Positions 7,120 to 14,447 of a stretch of DNA of 15,868 bases are shown piece by piece; position 1 is the first letter of the stretch; each line of letters opens with the position of its first letter. The notes under the pieces are model-generated. The model did no database searches and had not been told where the DNA came from. It saw only the letters and a program-made list of their open reading frames with translations. A program made the position numbers and the translations under genes. The stretch comes from Verrucomicrobiota bacterium. GTDB taxonomy: Bacteria; Verrucomicrobiota; Verrucomicrobiia; Chthoniobacterales; UBA10450. The DNA lies in contig QHNU01000181.1 in assembly GCA_003218525.1 (NCBI GenBank), positions 303-16,170 on the forward strand. The letters are read 5' to 3'.

Positions 7120-7614
7120 ATGCGTGTTTGCCTGCTCATTGTGACGTTTCTGTTTCAAATGATTACGGCGAGCGCACAGGAACAAGAGCGAAAATTGATC
7201 GATCGCCTGCTCAAGCCAGACACGACACTCCAAAATCCCCAACAAAAGAAAAGTTTCTCGCAGCAGCGTACACCCTCCACACGTTCCAGCGCGACGCGTT
7301 CGTTTTATATCGCGGAAAGGAATCTGAGTAAAAATTTCCTAGCCGACCGGCAGTTTGCAACAACGAACTATAGCTCCCGCAATTTTGAAACCAAAGCTGC
7401 CACTCAGATGAAAGTGCAGAAAACATCCACCTTCTCGACTCGCGCGGTGCAACACGTTTCCACCGCGTCAAATGGGTCAAAGAGCTTTTCAACACGGGAT
7501 TTCAGTAGCACCCGGCCTTTTCTGGTCCGGGGTAAGAGTCAAAAGTCGCTCGATGCCAAGCACCATCCGCTCACGATCGAGGAAGTGCGTGAGCTGTTAA
7601 ACAAAAACAAATAA
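7120..7614 (+). CDS. Small secreted Ser/Thr/Arg-rich protein, unknown function
   Basis: The frame is open from 6883, but the first 79 residues lack protein character. At the ATG at 7120 a textbook Sec signal peptide begins: 'MRVCLLIVTFLFQMITASAQ', with likely cleavage after Ala19. The mature part of about 145 residues is polar and basic, with recurring short units such as 'SFSQQR', 'TRSFYI', 'TFSTRAV', 'SFSTRDF' and 'SSTRPF', a pattern suggesting an unstructured, exported protein. The C-terminal end 'HHPLTIEEVRELLNKNK' looks helical and may be a short docking or binding element. It has no enzymatic motif. A GGCTGGGG stretch lies just upstream of the ATG. The gene precedes tyrS by 43 bases on the same strand. 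Confidence 0.72.
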   Translation: MRVCLLIVTFLFQMITASAQEQERKLIDRLLKPDTTLQNPQQKKSFSQQRTPSTRSSATRSFYIAERNLSKNFLADRQFATTNYSSRNFETKAATQMKVQKTSTFSTRAVQHVSTASNGSKSFSTRDFSSTRPFLVRGKSQKSLDAKHHPLTIEEVRELLNKNK

Positions 7615-7657
7615 ACTTTGTCTTCGCGCGCCGGCCCTTCTTAGAGTGCGCGTGAGG

Positions 7658-8824
7658 ATGGACCCAGGAGAAGAGCAGCTTGCGAAACTCAGCCGCGGCG
7701 CGGCCCAAATCATTACCGCGGGCGAGCTCGCGGAAAAGCTGCGCGCGAAACGCCCACTGCGGGTCAAGTTGGGAGTCGATCCGACGAGCGCTGATATTCA
7801 TCTTGGGCATTCGCTGATCTTTCGGAAACTGCGCGATTTTCAGGATCTGGGTCATCAGGCGATCCTGATTATCGGCGATTTCACAGCGCTAGTTGGCGAT
7901 CCAAGCGGGCGCTCCATCACGCGACCGCAGCTCACGCGCGAGGAAGTTCAGGCGAATGCAAAGAGCTATCGCGAACAAGCATTCAAAATTTTAGACGAAA
8001 GCCGGACCGAGATCGTCTACAACAGCTCCTGGCTGGGAAAATTTTCGTATGAAGACGTCATTCAGCTCAACAGTCGAGTGACGCTGCAGCAGCTTTTGCA
8101 ACGGGAAGATTTTCGTGACCGCGTTCAGAGCGAGCATCCGATTCATGCGCACGAAATCCAGTATCCCATCATGCAGGCTTGGGATTCCGTGATGGTGCAG
8201 GCGGATGTGGAATTGGGTGGCACCGACCAGCTCTTCAACATCTTGCTCGGACGCGACCTGCAAAAAGAAAACGGCCAGCCACCACAGGTGGTTTTGCTGA
8301 CGCCGATTCTTGAAGGTCTCGACGGCCGGCAAAAGATGAGCAAGAGCCTGGGCAATTACGTCGCGCTTACGGAGGAGCCGGCACAGATGTTTGGCAAACT
8401 AATGAGCATCTCCGATGAGTTGATGGCGCGGTACTATTCATTGTTGCTCTCCCGCAGCCTGCCCGCGCACGAACATCCATTGGAAGCAAAGAAGCAGCTC
8501 GCTACCGAAATCGTTACAGTCTACCACTCGCGCGAAGTCGCGCAGAAAGTGCGCGATGAGTGGACTGCGCGCTTCAGCGAGAAACGCCTGGCTGACGCCG
8601 AACTGCCGACCTTCGCAGCCCAGACTGGCGAGCTCGTGGCGCTCGTAGTCCAGGCATTCGCCGTTTTTGGGATCCAAAAGTCACGCGCTGAGGCGAGCCG
8701 GTTGATCAAGCAAGGCAGTGTGCAGCTCGACGGCGAAAAATTGCGCGATCCCACAAAAGAGATCGCCCTCGGCCCACATCGCGTTCTGCGTCTGGACAAA
8801 ACGCATGCGGTTCGGATCGCCTGA
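7658..8824 (+). CDS. tyrS: Tyrosine--tRNA ligase (KMSKS-type, TyrZ-like)
   Basis: A 388-residue class I aminoacyl-tRNA synthetase that charges tRNA-Tyr. The HIGH-type signature is 'HLGH' (residues 48-51) after 'RVKLGVDPTSADI'. The second signature is 'KMSKS' (226-230) in 'DGRQKMSKSLGNYV'. 'IIGDFTALVGDPSGRS' and 'GGTDQLFNILLGRDLQ' are characteristic active-site segments. The C-terminal 60 residues form an S4 RNA-binding domain ('SRAEASRLIKQGSVQLDGEK'). KMSKS rather than the E. coli-type KFGKT places it in the TyrZ-like subgroup. I prefer the ATG at 7658; in-frame GTGs at 7646 and 7652 are alternatives. A strong hairpin follows the stop. Confidence 0.96.
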   Translation: MDPGEEQLAKLSRGAAQIITAGELAEKLRAKRPLRVKLGVDPTSADIHLGHSLIFRKLRDFQDLGHQAILIIGDFTALVGDPSGRSITRPQLTREEVQANAKSYREQAFKILDESRTEIVYNSSWLGKFSYEDVIQLNSRVTLQQLLQREDFRDRVQSEHPIHAHEIQYPIMQAWDSVMVQADVELGGTDQLFNILLGRDLQKENGQPPQVVLLTPILEGLDGRQKMSKSLGNYVALTEEPAQMFGKLMSISDELMARYYSLLLSRSLPAHEHPLEAKKQLATEIVTVYHSREVAQKVRDEWTARFSEKRLADAELPTFAAQTGELVALVVQAFAVFGIQKSRAEASRLIKQGSVQLDGEKLRDPTKEIALGPHRVLRLDKTHAVRIA

Positions 8825-8835
8825 CCGGCACAGAG

Positions 8836-8865
8836 AAAGGGCGCGACGTCCCGGTCGCGCCCTTT
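8836..8865. terminator. Bidirectional terminator hairpin between tyrS and the convergent SRPBCC gene
   Basis: A perfect 12-bp inverted repeat, AAAGGGCGCGAC at 8836-8847 and GTCGCGCCCTTT at 8854-8865, has a 6-base loop. It lies 11 bases after the tyrS stop and 5 bases from the end of the opposing gene. The A/T ends of the stem give a short T-run on either strand, fitting a shared terminator for convergent genes, although no long T-tract follows. Confidence 0.7.
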
Positions 8866-8870
8866 GACCC

Positions 8871-9347
8871 CTACGCCGTCGCCGTTTCGAGCATAGGCAA
8901 TACAGAGGCCCGCTCGATATAAGGCGCCGCGATTCCCTCAAAATGCGATCGGATGCTGCGCAGCTCGGAATTCACAAATGCATCGACAAAGCGAAGGCGA
9001 TGATCGAGCCACGCAAAAAATCTGTTCTTAATTTCATAATGCACAGCGAGCGTAATCTCGGTGCAATTCGGCCGCACTTCAGTGAAATCAACCAGGCCCA
9101 TGACTTCGATATTGCCGCCGACGGACTCGAAGGCGATTTCGTCCGGCGAGTCGCTGTCGACTGCCAGCAATACTGTGTGTGCCTGAAATCCGAGCGGTCC
9201 GCGGAAAGAAAAATCCACGGTCTTCGATGAGGTCACCGTTGCCTTGGTGACCATCACGAACTGGCGCCGGTAAGAATGAATACTCGCCAACCGAGCCTTG
9301 GACTCGGGCAACGACTGTCCCATGTGAAGCGTCTTTTGTAGGAGCAT
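8871..9347 (-). CDS. SRPBCC-like (START/polyketide cyclase fold) protein
   Basis: A 158-residue protein with the look of the SRPBCC ligand-binding fold: an initial 'MLLQKTLHMGQSLPESKARL', alternating strands ('VDFSFRGPLGFQAHTVLLAV', 'IAFESVGGNIEVMGLVDF', 'CTEITLAVHYEI') and a long C-terminal helix ('RFVDAFVNSELRSIRSHFEG'). The segments 'FRSVGGNIEVAG' and 'DFTEVRPNCTEITL' resemble uncharacterised proteins of this superfamily. It has no signal peptide or membrane span. Ligand and role are unknown. It lies on the same strand as the purS-bioD operon, 112 bases downstream of bioD, so it may be expressed separately; TGTCAA at 9452-9457 reads TTGACA on the minus strand but has no convincing -10 partner. 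Confidence 0.72.
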   Translation of the reverse strand: MLLQKTLHMGQSLPESKARLASIHSYRRQFVMVTKATVTSSKTVDFSFRGPLGFQAHTVLLAVDSDSPDEIAFESVGGNIEVMGLVDFTEVRPNCTEITLAVHYEIKNRFFAWLDHRLRFVDAFVNSELRSIRSHFEGIAAPYIERASVLPMLETATA

Positions 9348-9459
9348 AGCGTGAGGTGTTATCGCTCCCCTTAGCAGCGGCGGTGCCAGTAGTTTTTACG
9401 AGGGAAAGGTGTCGCGCGCCGACAAAAACGTGTCGCGGGGAGTTACAGTTGTGTCAATT

Positions 9460-10122
9460 TTATGAACACAGTGTCGTTGGGCGAATTCTGGGCAAAAGTT
9501 GTGCCCATTTGGCTGGCGTTTGGACGCCGTTTTCCGCGATTGGTATCAGAATCGTGTCCGGCAATAGTCGCCGTAGTTCGCCTTCGTTCGTGGTCTGCGC
9601 GAGGTCGCCCGCAGCATCGGCGCGATTCAAAATGATCCCAGCGCAGCTGACGCCACGATTTCGGATACTTTCACAGGTAAGCAGAACATGATTTAAACAA
9701 CCCAGCCGATTTTCCGTGACGATTGCAACTGGCAGGTTGAGCCGCTTCGCCAAATCGCTCACGAAAAATTTGGGGGCGATCGGGACCAGCCACCCCCCAA
9801 CTCCTTCGACCAGAACAATTTCGAATCGCTGACTCAGGATTGTGAAGCGATGCTGGATTTTTTCGATATCGATTTCGATGTGCTCAATCTGCGCTGCCAC
9901 TGAAGGGGCGACCGGTGATGGTAGCCATATCGGATTCAAATCCTCGATCGTGATGTCTTCAGCGCCAGCCGCAAGCAACCGTCGCACATCAGCCCGATCG
10001 CCGCAGCAGATCGGTTTCATGCCGACGGCGCGAATGCCGGCCTCACGAAGCAATCGCAAAAGTTCGACGGCCACAAATGTCTTGCCGACTCCGGTGTCGG
10101 TTCCTGTAAGAAGCAAACTCAC
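9460..10122 (-). CDS. bioD: ATP-dependent dethiobiotin synthetase
   Basis: Catalyses ATP-dependent ureido-ring closure of 7,8-diaminopelargonate with CO2 to give dethiobiotin, the penultimate step of biotin synthesis. The 220-residue length is normal. The P-loop is 'GTDTGVGKT' (residues 7-15, Lys15), the substrate-loop Lys lies in 'VGMKPICCG' (Lys36), and 'LVEGVGGWLVP' is the characteristic Mg/phosphate segment. The start is GTG (10120-10122), overlapping the purQ TGA by GTGA, so translation is probably coupled to purQ. No other bio gene is visible in the window, so bioD is separated from the rest of the biotin pathway here. Confidence 0.92.
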   Translation of the reverse strand: MSLLLTGTDTGVGKTFVAVELLRLLREAGIRAVGMKPICCGDRADVRRLLAAGAEDITIEDLNPIWLPSPVAPSVAAQIEHIEIDIEKIQHRFTILSQRFEIVLVEGVGGWLVPIAPKFFVSDLAKRLNLPVAIVTENRLGCLNHVLLTCESIRNRGVSCAGIILNRADAAGDLAQTTNEGELRRLLPDTILIPIAENGVQTPAKWAQLLPRIRPTTLCS

Positions 10123-10832
10123 GCCGCTGCGCGCGCGCGTCCGTCGGCGATCGATTGCGCCATCGAAAGGAAAATCTTTGCGCCATCAGTTCCGCCAAGT
10201 CGTCGATCCGAGGCACGATCCGGATGAGGCATCAGTCCGAAAACATTACCCTTTCGGCTGCAAATCCCCGCGATGTTTTCAATTGAGCCGTTCGGATTCG
10301 CTTCGGGCGTAACCCTGCCATTGGCATCACAGTAGCGCAGGACCACCTGTCCATGGTCGTTCAGTTCTCGCAGTGTTTCGGTTTGCGCAAAAAAGCACCC
10401 TTCCCCATGCGCAATTGGCATGCGCAACAAGGTTCCTTGGGCAAATCCATGCGTAAACGCTGAGTCCGGTAGTTCGACCCGGAGTGTCGCCATATCACAA
10501 ATAAAGCGGAGGCCGCGATTTCGAACCAGAGCACCCGGTAACAGTCCAGCTTCGCACAGCACCTGAAATCCGTTGCAGGTGCCGAGAACCAGCCGTCCTT
10601 CTTTTGCGACACGTATCACCTCGTTCATGATCGGCGAAAATCTCGCGATCGCACCACACCGCAGATAATCGCCGTAGGCAAACCCGCCAGGCAATACAAC
10701 GGCGTCGAATCCCGTCAACGACGTTTCCTTATGCCAAATGTATTGTGCGCTCAGTCCAGCGAGTCCGTTAATCGCGCGAAGGCAATCTTGGTCACAATTT
10801 GATCCAGGGAATTGAACGACGGCGAATTTCAT
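10119..10832 (-). CDS. purQ: Phosphoribosylformylglycinamidine synthase glutaminase subunit PurQ
   Basis: The class I glutamine amidotransferase subunit of the PurS-PurQ-PurL FGAM synthase. It hydrolyses glutamine and passes ammonia to PurL. The 237-residue protein starts 'MKFAVVQFPGSNCDQDCLRA'. The nucleophile is Cys86 in 'LGTCNGFQVL', 'LPGGFAYGDYLRCGAIA' gives the oxyanion region, and the catalytic His is in 'GLMPHPDRAS' (His203). The frame is open further upstream, but the PurQ family begins at this ATG. That ATG (10830-10832) overlaps the TGA of the upstream Pmp3-like gene by four bases (ATGA), implying translational coupling. It overlaps bioD in the same way downstream. Confidence 0.95.
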   Translation of the reverse strand: MKFAVVQFPGSNCDQDCLRAINGLAGLSAQYIWHKETSLTGFDAVVLPGGFAYGDYLRCGAIARFSPIMNEVIRVAKEGRLVLGTCNGFQVLCEAGLLPGALVRNRGLRFICDMATLRVELPDSAFTHGFAQGTLLRMPIAHGEGCFFAQTETLRELNDHGQVVLRYCDANGRVTPEANPNGSIENIAGICSRKGNVFGLMPHPDRASDRRLGGTDGAKIFLSMAQSIADGRARAAA

Positions 10833-11020
10833 CGATGTGCCACGTGGGCCAGCCGTTGTTCCTCGTGATAATCGCTGACCACGAGACAGGCGTGAATGAC
10901 GCCCGGAATCCATCCGAGTAACGTTAAAATGAGGCTTAGAAAAAAACTCGCGATACGTCCCGTTAGGAGCACCGCCAGGGGCGGAAGAATCACGCAGAAA
11001 AAATATCGAAGCGCCTTCAT
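10829..11020 (-). CDS. Pmp3/YqaE (UPF0057) family small membrane protein
   Basis: A 63-residue hydrophobic protein with the Pmp3 signatures 'LPPLAVLL' (residues 12-19) and 'LLGWIPGVIHA' (34-44), and two membrane spans at about 5-20 and 27-48. The C-terminal tail is short, charged and His-rich ('DYHEEQRLAHVAHR'). Members of this family are small proteolipids linked to membrane potential and to salt or cold stress. The gene is sandwiched between purS and purQ with a 4-base overlap on each side: its ATG overlaps the purS TGA, and its TGA overlaps the purQ ATG. No role in purine synthesis is known to me for this family, so the position is unusual. Confidence 0.92.
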   Translation of the reverse strand: MKALRYFFCVILPPLAVLLTGRIASFFLSLILTLLGWIPGVIHACLVVSDYHEEQRLAHVAHR

Positions 11021-11253
11021 TCTTTCAGCAACTGGTAGTCCTCAATCACTGGATTTGAAAGCAAGTCGCGACACAATTTGTGCAGGCGCTGCTCCATTTC
11101 TGCGCCGTCACCATTCACGTCAATCTCCAAGTACTTGCCGATGCGAACATTTTTGACTTCAGGCATTCCGAGATGCTGCATTGCTTCTTTGACGGCGGCT
11201 CCCTGTGGGTCCAGCACCGCTGCTTTGGGCGTAACTACAACCCTGGCTTTCAT
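11017..11253 (-). CDS. purS: Phosphoribosylformylglycinamidine synthase subunit PurS
   Basis: A 78-residue small subunit of the three-component FGAM synthase, needed to assemble PurQ with PurL. It begins 'MKARVVVTPKAAVLDPQGAA' and contains 'VKEAMQHLGMPEVKNVRIGK' and 'YLEIDVNG', the hallmarks of PurS ('DPqG...LG...V..VR.GK...'). The frame is open upstream to 11373, but the family start is this ATG at 11251-11253. Its TGA overlaps the ATG of the Pmp3-like gene. It is the first gene of the purS-pmp3-purQ-bioD operon and lies 98 bases from the divergent gene at 11352. PurL itself is not in the window. Confidence 0.94.
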   Translation of the reverse strand: MKARVVVTPKAAVLDPQGAAVKEAMQHLGMPEVKNVRIGKYLEIDVNGDGAEMEQRLHKLCRDLLSNPVIEDYQLLKE

Positions 11254-11278
11254 TCGGCGAAATCTACGAGCGCAATGC

Positions 11279-11305
11279 TCGACCGACAACGACGTTCTCG
11301 GTCGA
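11279..11305. promoter_or_regulatory. 27-nt imperfect dyad in the purS / membrane-protein divergent region
   Basis: The outer arms TCGACCGA (11279-11286) and TCGGTCGA (11298-11305) and the inner arms AACG (11287-11291 region) and CGTT pair around a single central A (11292). Twelve of thirteen positions are complementary, the exception being the C/C pair between the outer and inner arms. It starts 25 bases upstream of the purS start codon and ends 46 bases upstream of the divergent ATG at 11352. A second small repeat, CGAGC/GCTCG, overlaps it at 11267-11281. This fits an operator for a dimeric regulator or a leader hairpin; which one cannot be told from sequence alone. Confidence 0.42.
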
Positions 11306-11351
11306 AAAATTCCTTCCAAAACGTTCTTCCGGCGGCTACTTGTCGCCATCC

Positions 11352-12050
11352 ATGGATTCACCGCCACCGGCACCGTTGCCGCCGCAAGCGCCGGACCGCG
11401 GAATGGGCTGCTTCGCCAAAGGTTGTCTCACGCTCATCATTGCCGCGGTCGCGTTGGTTATCATCTTCCTCTGCGGCGGGTGGCTTGTCCTGACCCGATT
11501 TGCTGACAGGTTTACCGCCACACAACCTGCCATGGTCGAAGTGCGACAGCCCACTCCGGCTGAAGCACAGGCAGCCGAAGCGAAATGGGAAGGATTGCGC
11601 ACCGCGATCAGGAATCATCAGGAGACGACAGTCGAGTTCACCGCCGATGATCTTAATGCGCTGATTGCGACTGATCCCGACTTCCGAAAAGCGCGCGGCC
11701 GGCTCCGTGTTGGAATTGCTGACTCAATCGTTTCGCTCGACCTCAGCGCGCCGCTGGACTCTCTGAAATGGACACGGTTTCGCGGCCGTTGGTTCAACGG
11801 CAATATCCATTTCGGCATGAGCTACGTCGATGACGACTTCCTTTTTGATATAAAATCGGTCGAGGCGAATGGCCGGCAAATTCCTAGCTTCATCGTGAGT
11901 TCCGACTTCGAAAGATCCTTCAGCCGGAGCTTCAGCCAAAGCTTCCGTCGCCGCTCCGAAAGTCGACGTGACGGGAATTCGTGGCTGAAACACATCAGGA
12001 CAATTTCAGTTCAGGATGACAAGGTCATCCTCACCACGCGACCAATCTAG
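11352..12050 (+). CDS. Single-pass membrane protein, unknown function
   Basis: A 232-residue protein. A Pro-rich cytoplasmic N-terminus ('MDSPPPAPLPPQAPDRGMGC') is followed by one membrane span ('GCLTLIIAAVALVIIFLCGG', about residues 24-48) and an extracytoplasmic domain of about 180 residues. That domain contains 'VEFTADDLNALIATDPDF' and then beta-rich segments ('GRLRVGIADSIVSLDLSAPL', 'GRWFNGNIHFGMSYVDDDFL'), and ends in a Ser/Arg-rich linker and 'HIRTISVQDDKVILTTRPI'. The layout suggests a membrane-anchored lipid- or ligand-binding beta domain, but I recognise no named family. I chose the ATG at 11352 over the TTG at 11340. It is divergent from purS and convergent with ligD (9-base gap). 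Confidence 0.78.
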   Translation: MDSPPPAPLPPQAPDRGMGCFAKGCLTLIIAAVALVIIFLCGGWLVLTRFADRFTATQPAMVEVRQPTPAEAQAAEAKWEGLRTAIRNHQETTVEFTADDLNALIATDPDFRKARGRLRVGIADSIVSLDLSAPLDSLKWTRFRGRWFNGNIHFGMSYVDDDFLFDIKSVEANGRQIPSFIVSSDFERSFSRSFSQSFRRRSESRRDGNSWLKHIRTISVQDDKVILTTRPI

Positions 12051-12059
12051 ATCGCACGC

Positions 12060-13745
12060 TTAAGCTTCTCGTACAACCTCGCGCGGATTCTTGTCTTCGC
12101 GCAGCCCCAGGAAAACTGGTTGGCGCAATTTCAAATCACGCGTCCACTCCGCGAATTTGATCTGGCAGACGAATTTTGGATTGACCCAGTTGCACTTTCG
12201 CATTTCTCCCGGGGTGATCCCCTGGACCCATTCGCCGCCTTGCTTGGATGGCAGATCAGCGAAAGGACAGCTATCACGCCTTTGCGTCTGGAGCTTTTTA
12301 TAAACTGCTGCGAGTGATTTCGTGTCAAAGCCCGTGCCGACCTTACCGGCGAAGAGCAGGTGGTCTTCGTCGTAATAACCAACGAGGAGCGCCCCGAAAT
12401 ATTTCCGCGCGCCCGCGGGCGGCGTATATCCACCGATAACAAATTCCTGTTGATTGACACATTTGAGTTTTATCCAGGAGCCACTACGCCGGCCGGGTTC
12501 ATAGACCGAATCGCGCTGTTTGCCGACAATACCTTCCAAACCGAGGCGTTTGATCTCAGCCAACAACTGTCGCGGGCTGCCGCCTAGCTCGCCCGAGAAA
12601 CGGATGGCGTCGTCCGAACCCGGAAGCAATCGTGCCAGTAAATCTTTCCGCTGAAAGAGCGGCAGCGACATCGTGCTGCGGCCGTTCAGTTGCAGCAGAT
12701 CAAAAACGTAAAACACGAGCGGTGCGTCCTTGCCTTCGAGCTCTCCTCGTTGAAGCAATTGAAAGGATGAGCGGCCTTTATCATCGAGAGCAACAACTTC
12801 GCCATCGATCACGCACTCATCCGCCTTTATGCCCTTGCAGCTGCGCACGACTTCCGGAAACCGGCCGTTTAGTTCCTTTTCGTTCCGCGAAATTAGACGC
12901 ACCCTCCGGCTCGATTTGATTGCGATTGCCCGGATGCCGTCAAACTTAAGCTCGTAAATCCAATTCCCGTCGGGTGGCGGCTGATTGACGAGACGGGGCT
13001 TCATCGGTTGCATAAATCGCGGGCTCGATTTGGGAAGGGCCGACAATTCCGGAAGGGAACTTTCCTGAGGAAGCCGGGCGCGTTTCGCTTTAGGAACGGG
13101 CTTGCGCTTCGCTATTGCCCTGGCGACACGGAGCTTAAACGGATCACTGCGCTCGACACGATTCGATTGCCACTCGGCATCGGCCGCTGAGGCGATTTGC
13201 TTCATCGTCCGGCCCGTTTTTACCGACTGATCTTCCCGTTTCTTGGAAATCGGTTTGACACTCTTGCCGCTTTTCAGCAGTAACCACTGATTCTTCTCAT
13301 CCCTCCCCCGGATGCGAATCAGCGTCCATTCGCCCTTGGCTTTTTCGCCGTCGAGGACGAGATGCAGTTTCCCTTCACGCCACGACTCCAGTGGCTTCTC
13401 GCCGTAAACGTAATAGTTACCACGGTCCCAGACCATAACAGTGCCGCCGCCGTACTGTCCCGCCGGGATAATTCCTTCGAAGACGGCGTATTCGACGGGG
13501 TGATCTTCCACTTATACCGCAAGATGTTTTTGTCCCTGCGTCCATGGTAATCCCTTCGGAACCGCCCACGATTTCAGAACCCCATCCATCTCCAACCGAA
13601 AATCATAATGCAACCGGCTGGCGTCGTGCTTTTGAATGACAAACCGGGATGAGCCCCGGACCGGTTTGGGCAACGGCTTGCCGCTCCCCTTCGGTTCCGC
13701 TGTGAGCGCGAAGTCTCGCTTTTTCCGGTAAGTCGCGAGTCCCAT
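12060..13745 (-). pseudogene. ligD: ATP-dependent DNA ligase LigD (PE + ligase, no polymerase domain), interrupted by an in-frame TAA
   Basis: A 561-codon gene for a non-homologous end-joining ligase. The N-terminal phosphoesterase domain has His40, His46 and Asp48 ('KHDASRLHYDFRLEMDG') and later His82 ('VEDHPVEY'). A basic linker leads to the adenylyltransferase domain with the AMP-accepting Lys267 in 'ELKFDGIRA', then 'VIDGEVVALDDKG', 'LEGIVGK' and 'SWIKLKC', and an OB domain ending 'REDKNPREVVREA'. Codon 78 is TAA (13512-13514) in the same frame, between 'HLAV' and 'VEDHP'. Relatives usually have Gln or Met here, so CAA to TAA is a likely cause. The ATG at 13745 has AAGG 7 bases upstream. 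The second part could restart at the GTG directly after the stop, giving an intact ligase without a working phosphoesterase. No Ku gene is in the window. Confidence 0.85.
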
Positions 13746-13817
13746 CAGCCTTAATAAAGCAGAAGCCGCCACGACGACTCAAGGCCACGTGACGGCTTTA
13801 CCCCCTCGCTACGTAAT

Positions 13818-14312
13818 TTATTCGTTTGCCGCAGTCGCGTTGATCGTGCTTTCCGCGATCTCGGTGAGTTTCTCATCCGTCTCGCTTTCTTCATCCAGCG
13901 TCTGTTGCAGGAGATCGACGGCATTGTCTTGGTCGAGCATCTCGGCCCAGGTGCGAACGGTGCCATAGGTGGCAATCTCATAGTGCTCGACTTTTTGAGC
14001 CGCGGCGATGAGCGCGGCGTCGATGACCGACGCTTCGCCGTGTTCCTCCAATACCTCCGAGCCTTCTTCGATCAACCCTTTCATGCCCTTGCAAGCCTTG
14101 CCTTTAGCCGGCTTACCGAGGTTCTCAAAGATTTCATCGAGTCGCTCGACGTGTTCCTTTGTTAACTCGAGATGCTCCTCGAAGGCTTGTTTCAGTTCCT
14201 CTGAATTGGCCCGTTTGGCCATTTTCGGAAGTGCCTTTACCAACTGGTTCTCTGCGCTGTAAAGATCGCGCAGTTCTTCGACAAAGAGTGTTTCCAGTGA
14301 ATCTAGTTTCAT
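13818..14312 (-). CDS. DUF892 / YciE-like ferritin-like protein
   Basis: A 164-residue all-helical protein of the YciE/YciF (PF05974) ferritin-like group, starting 'MKLDSLETLFVEELRDLYSA' and continuing 'ENQLVKALPKMAKRANSEEL'. Candidate metal ligands are in the expected helices: 'EELRDLYSAENQ', 'FEEHLELTKEHVERLDEIFE', 'AAQKVEHYEIATYGTVRTWA' and 'LDEESETDEKL'. Members are stress or stationary-phase proteins of ferritin-like fold; their exact activity is unsettled. The frame continues upstream to 14378, but family homology begins at the ATG at 14312. It precedes ligD by 72 bases on the same strand, so the two may share a stress-related transcript. Confidence 0.92.
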   Translation of the reverse strand: MKLDSLETLFVEELRDLYSAENQLVKALPKMAKRANSEELKQAFEEHLELTKEHVERLDEIFENLGKPAKGKACKGMKGLIEEGSEVLEEHGEASVIDAALIAAAQKVEHYEIATYGTVRTWAEMLDQDNAVDLLQQTLDEESETDEKLTEIAESTINATAANE

Positions 14313-14367
14313 AATCTTTTTTTGTTGGGTTGCTGTGGAGCAGGCCCCGGAAATTTCCCTGAACCCG

Positions 14368-14390
14368 GCGCAATCCATGCAGGATCGCGC
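14368..14390 (-). other. Imperfect hairpin in the tsf-yciE intergenic region
   Basis: GCGCAATCC (14368-14376) and GGATCGCGC (14382-14390) enclose a 5-base loop. Read on the minus strand, the RNA stem is 9 bp with one G-U pair; on the plus strand the same position is an A-C mismatch, so the structure favours minus-strand RNA. It lies 57 bases past the tsf stop and 55 bases before yciE. No T-tract follows it, so it is not a standard terminator; it may be a leader structure or chance. Confidence 0.3.
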
Positions 14391-14447
14391 TAAAAGAAAA
14401 CGGATGCGCGCGCGCGATTGCGCGTGCCCAAAACAAAAAGCGAAAAT

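Noticed and set aside
9452..9457. TTGACA on the minus strand as a -35 box for the SRPBCC gene
   Set aside because: No TATAAT-like hexamer occurs 16-18 bases downstream.
14401..14426. GC-alternating stretch (GCGCGCGCGCG) near the tsf 3' end, considered as a Z-DNA or repeat element
   Set aside because: It is short, unique in the window and can be explained by local GC-rich composition.
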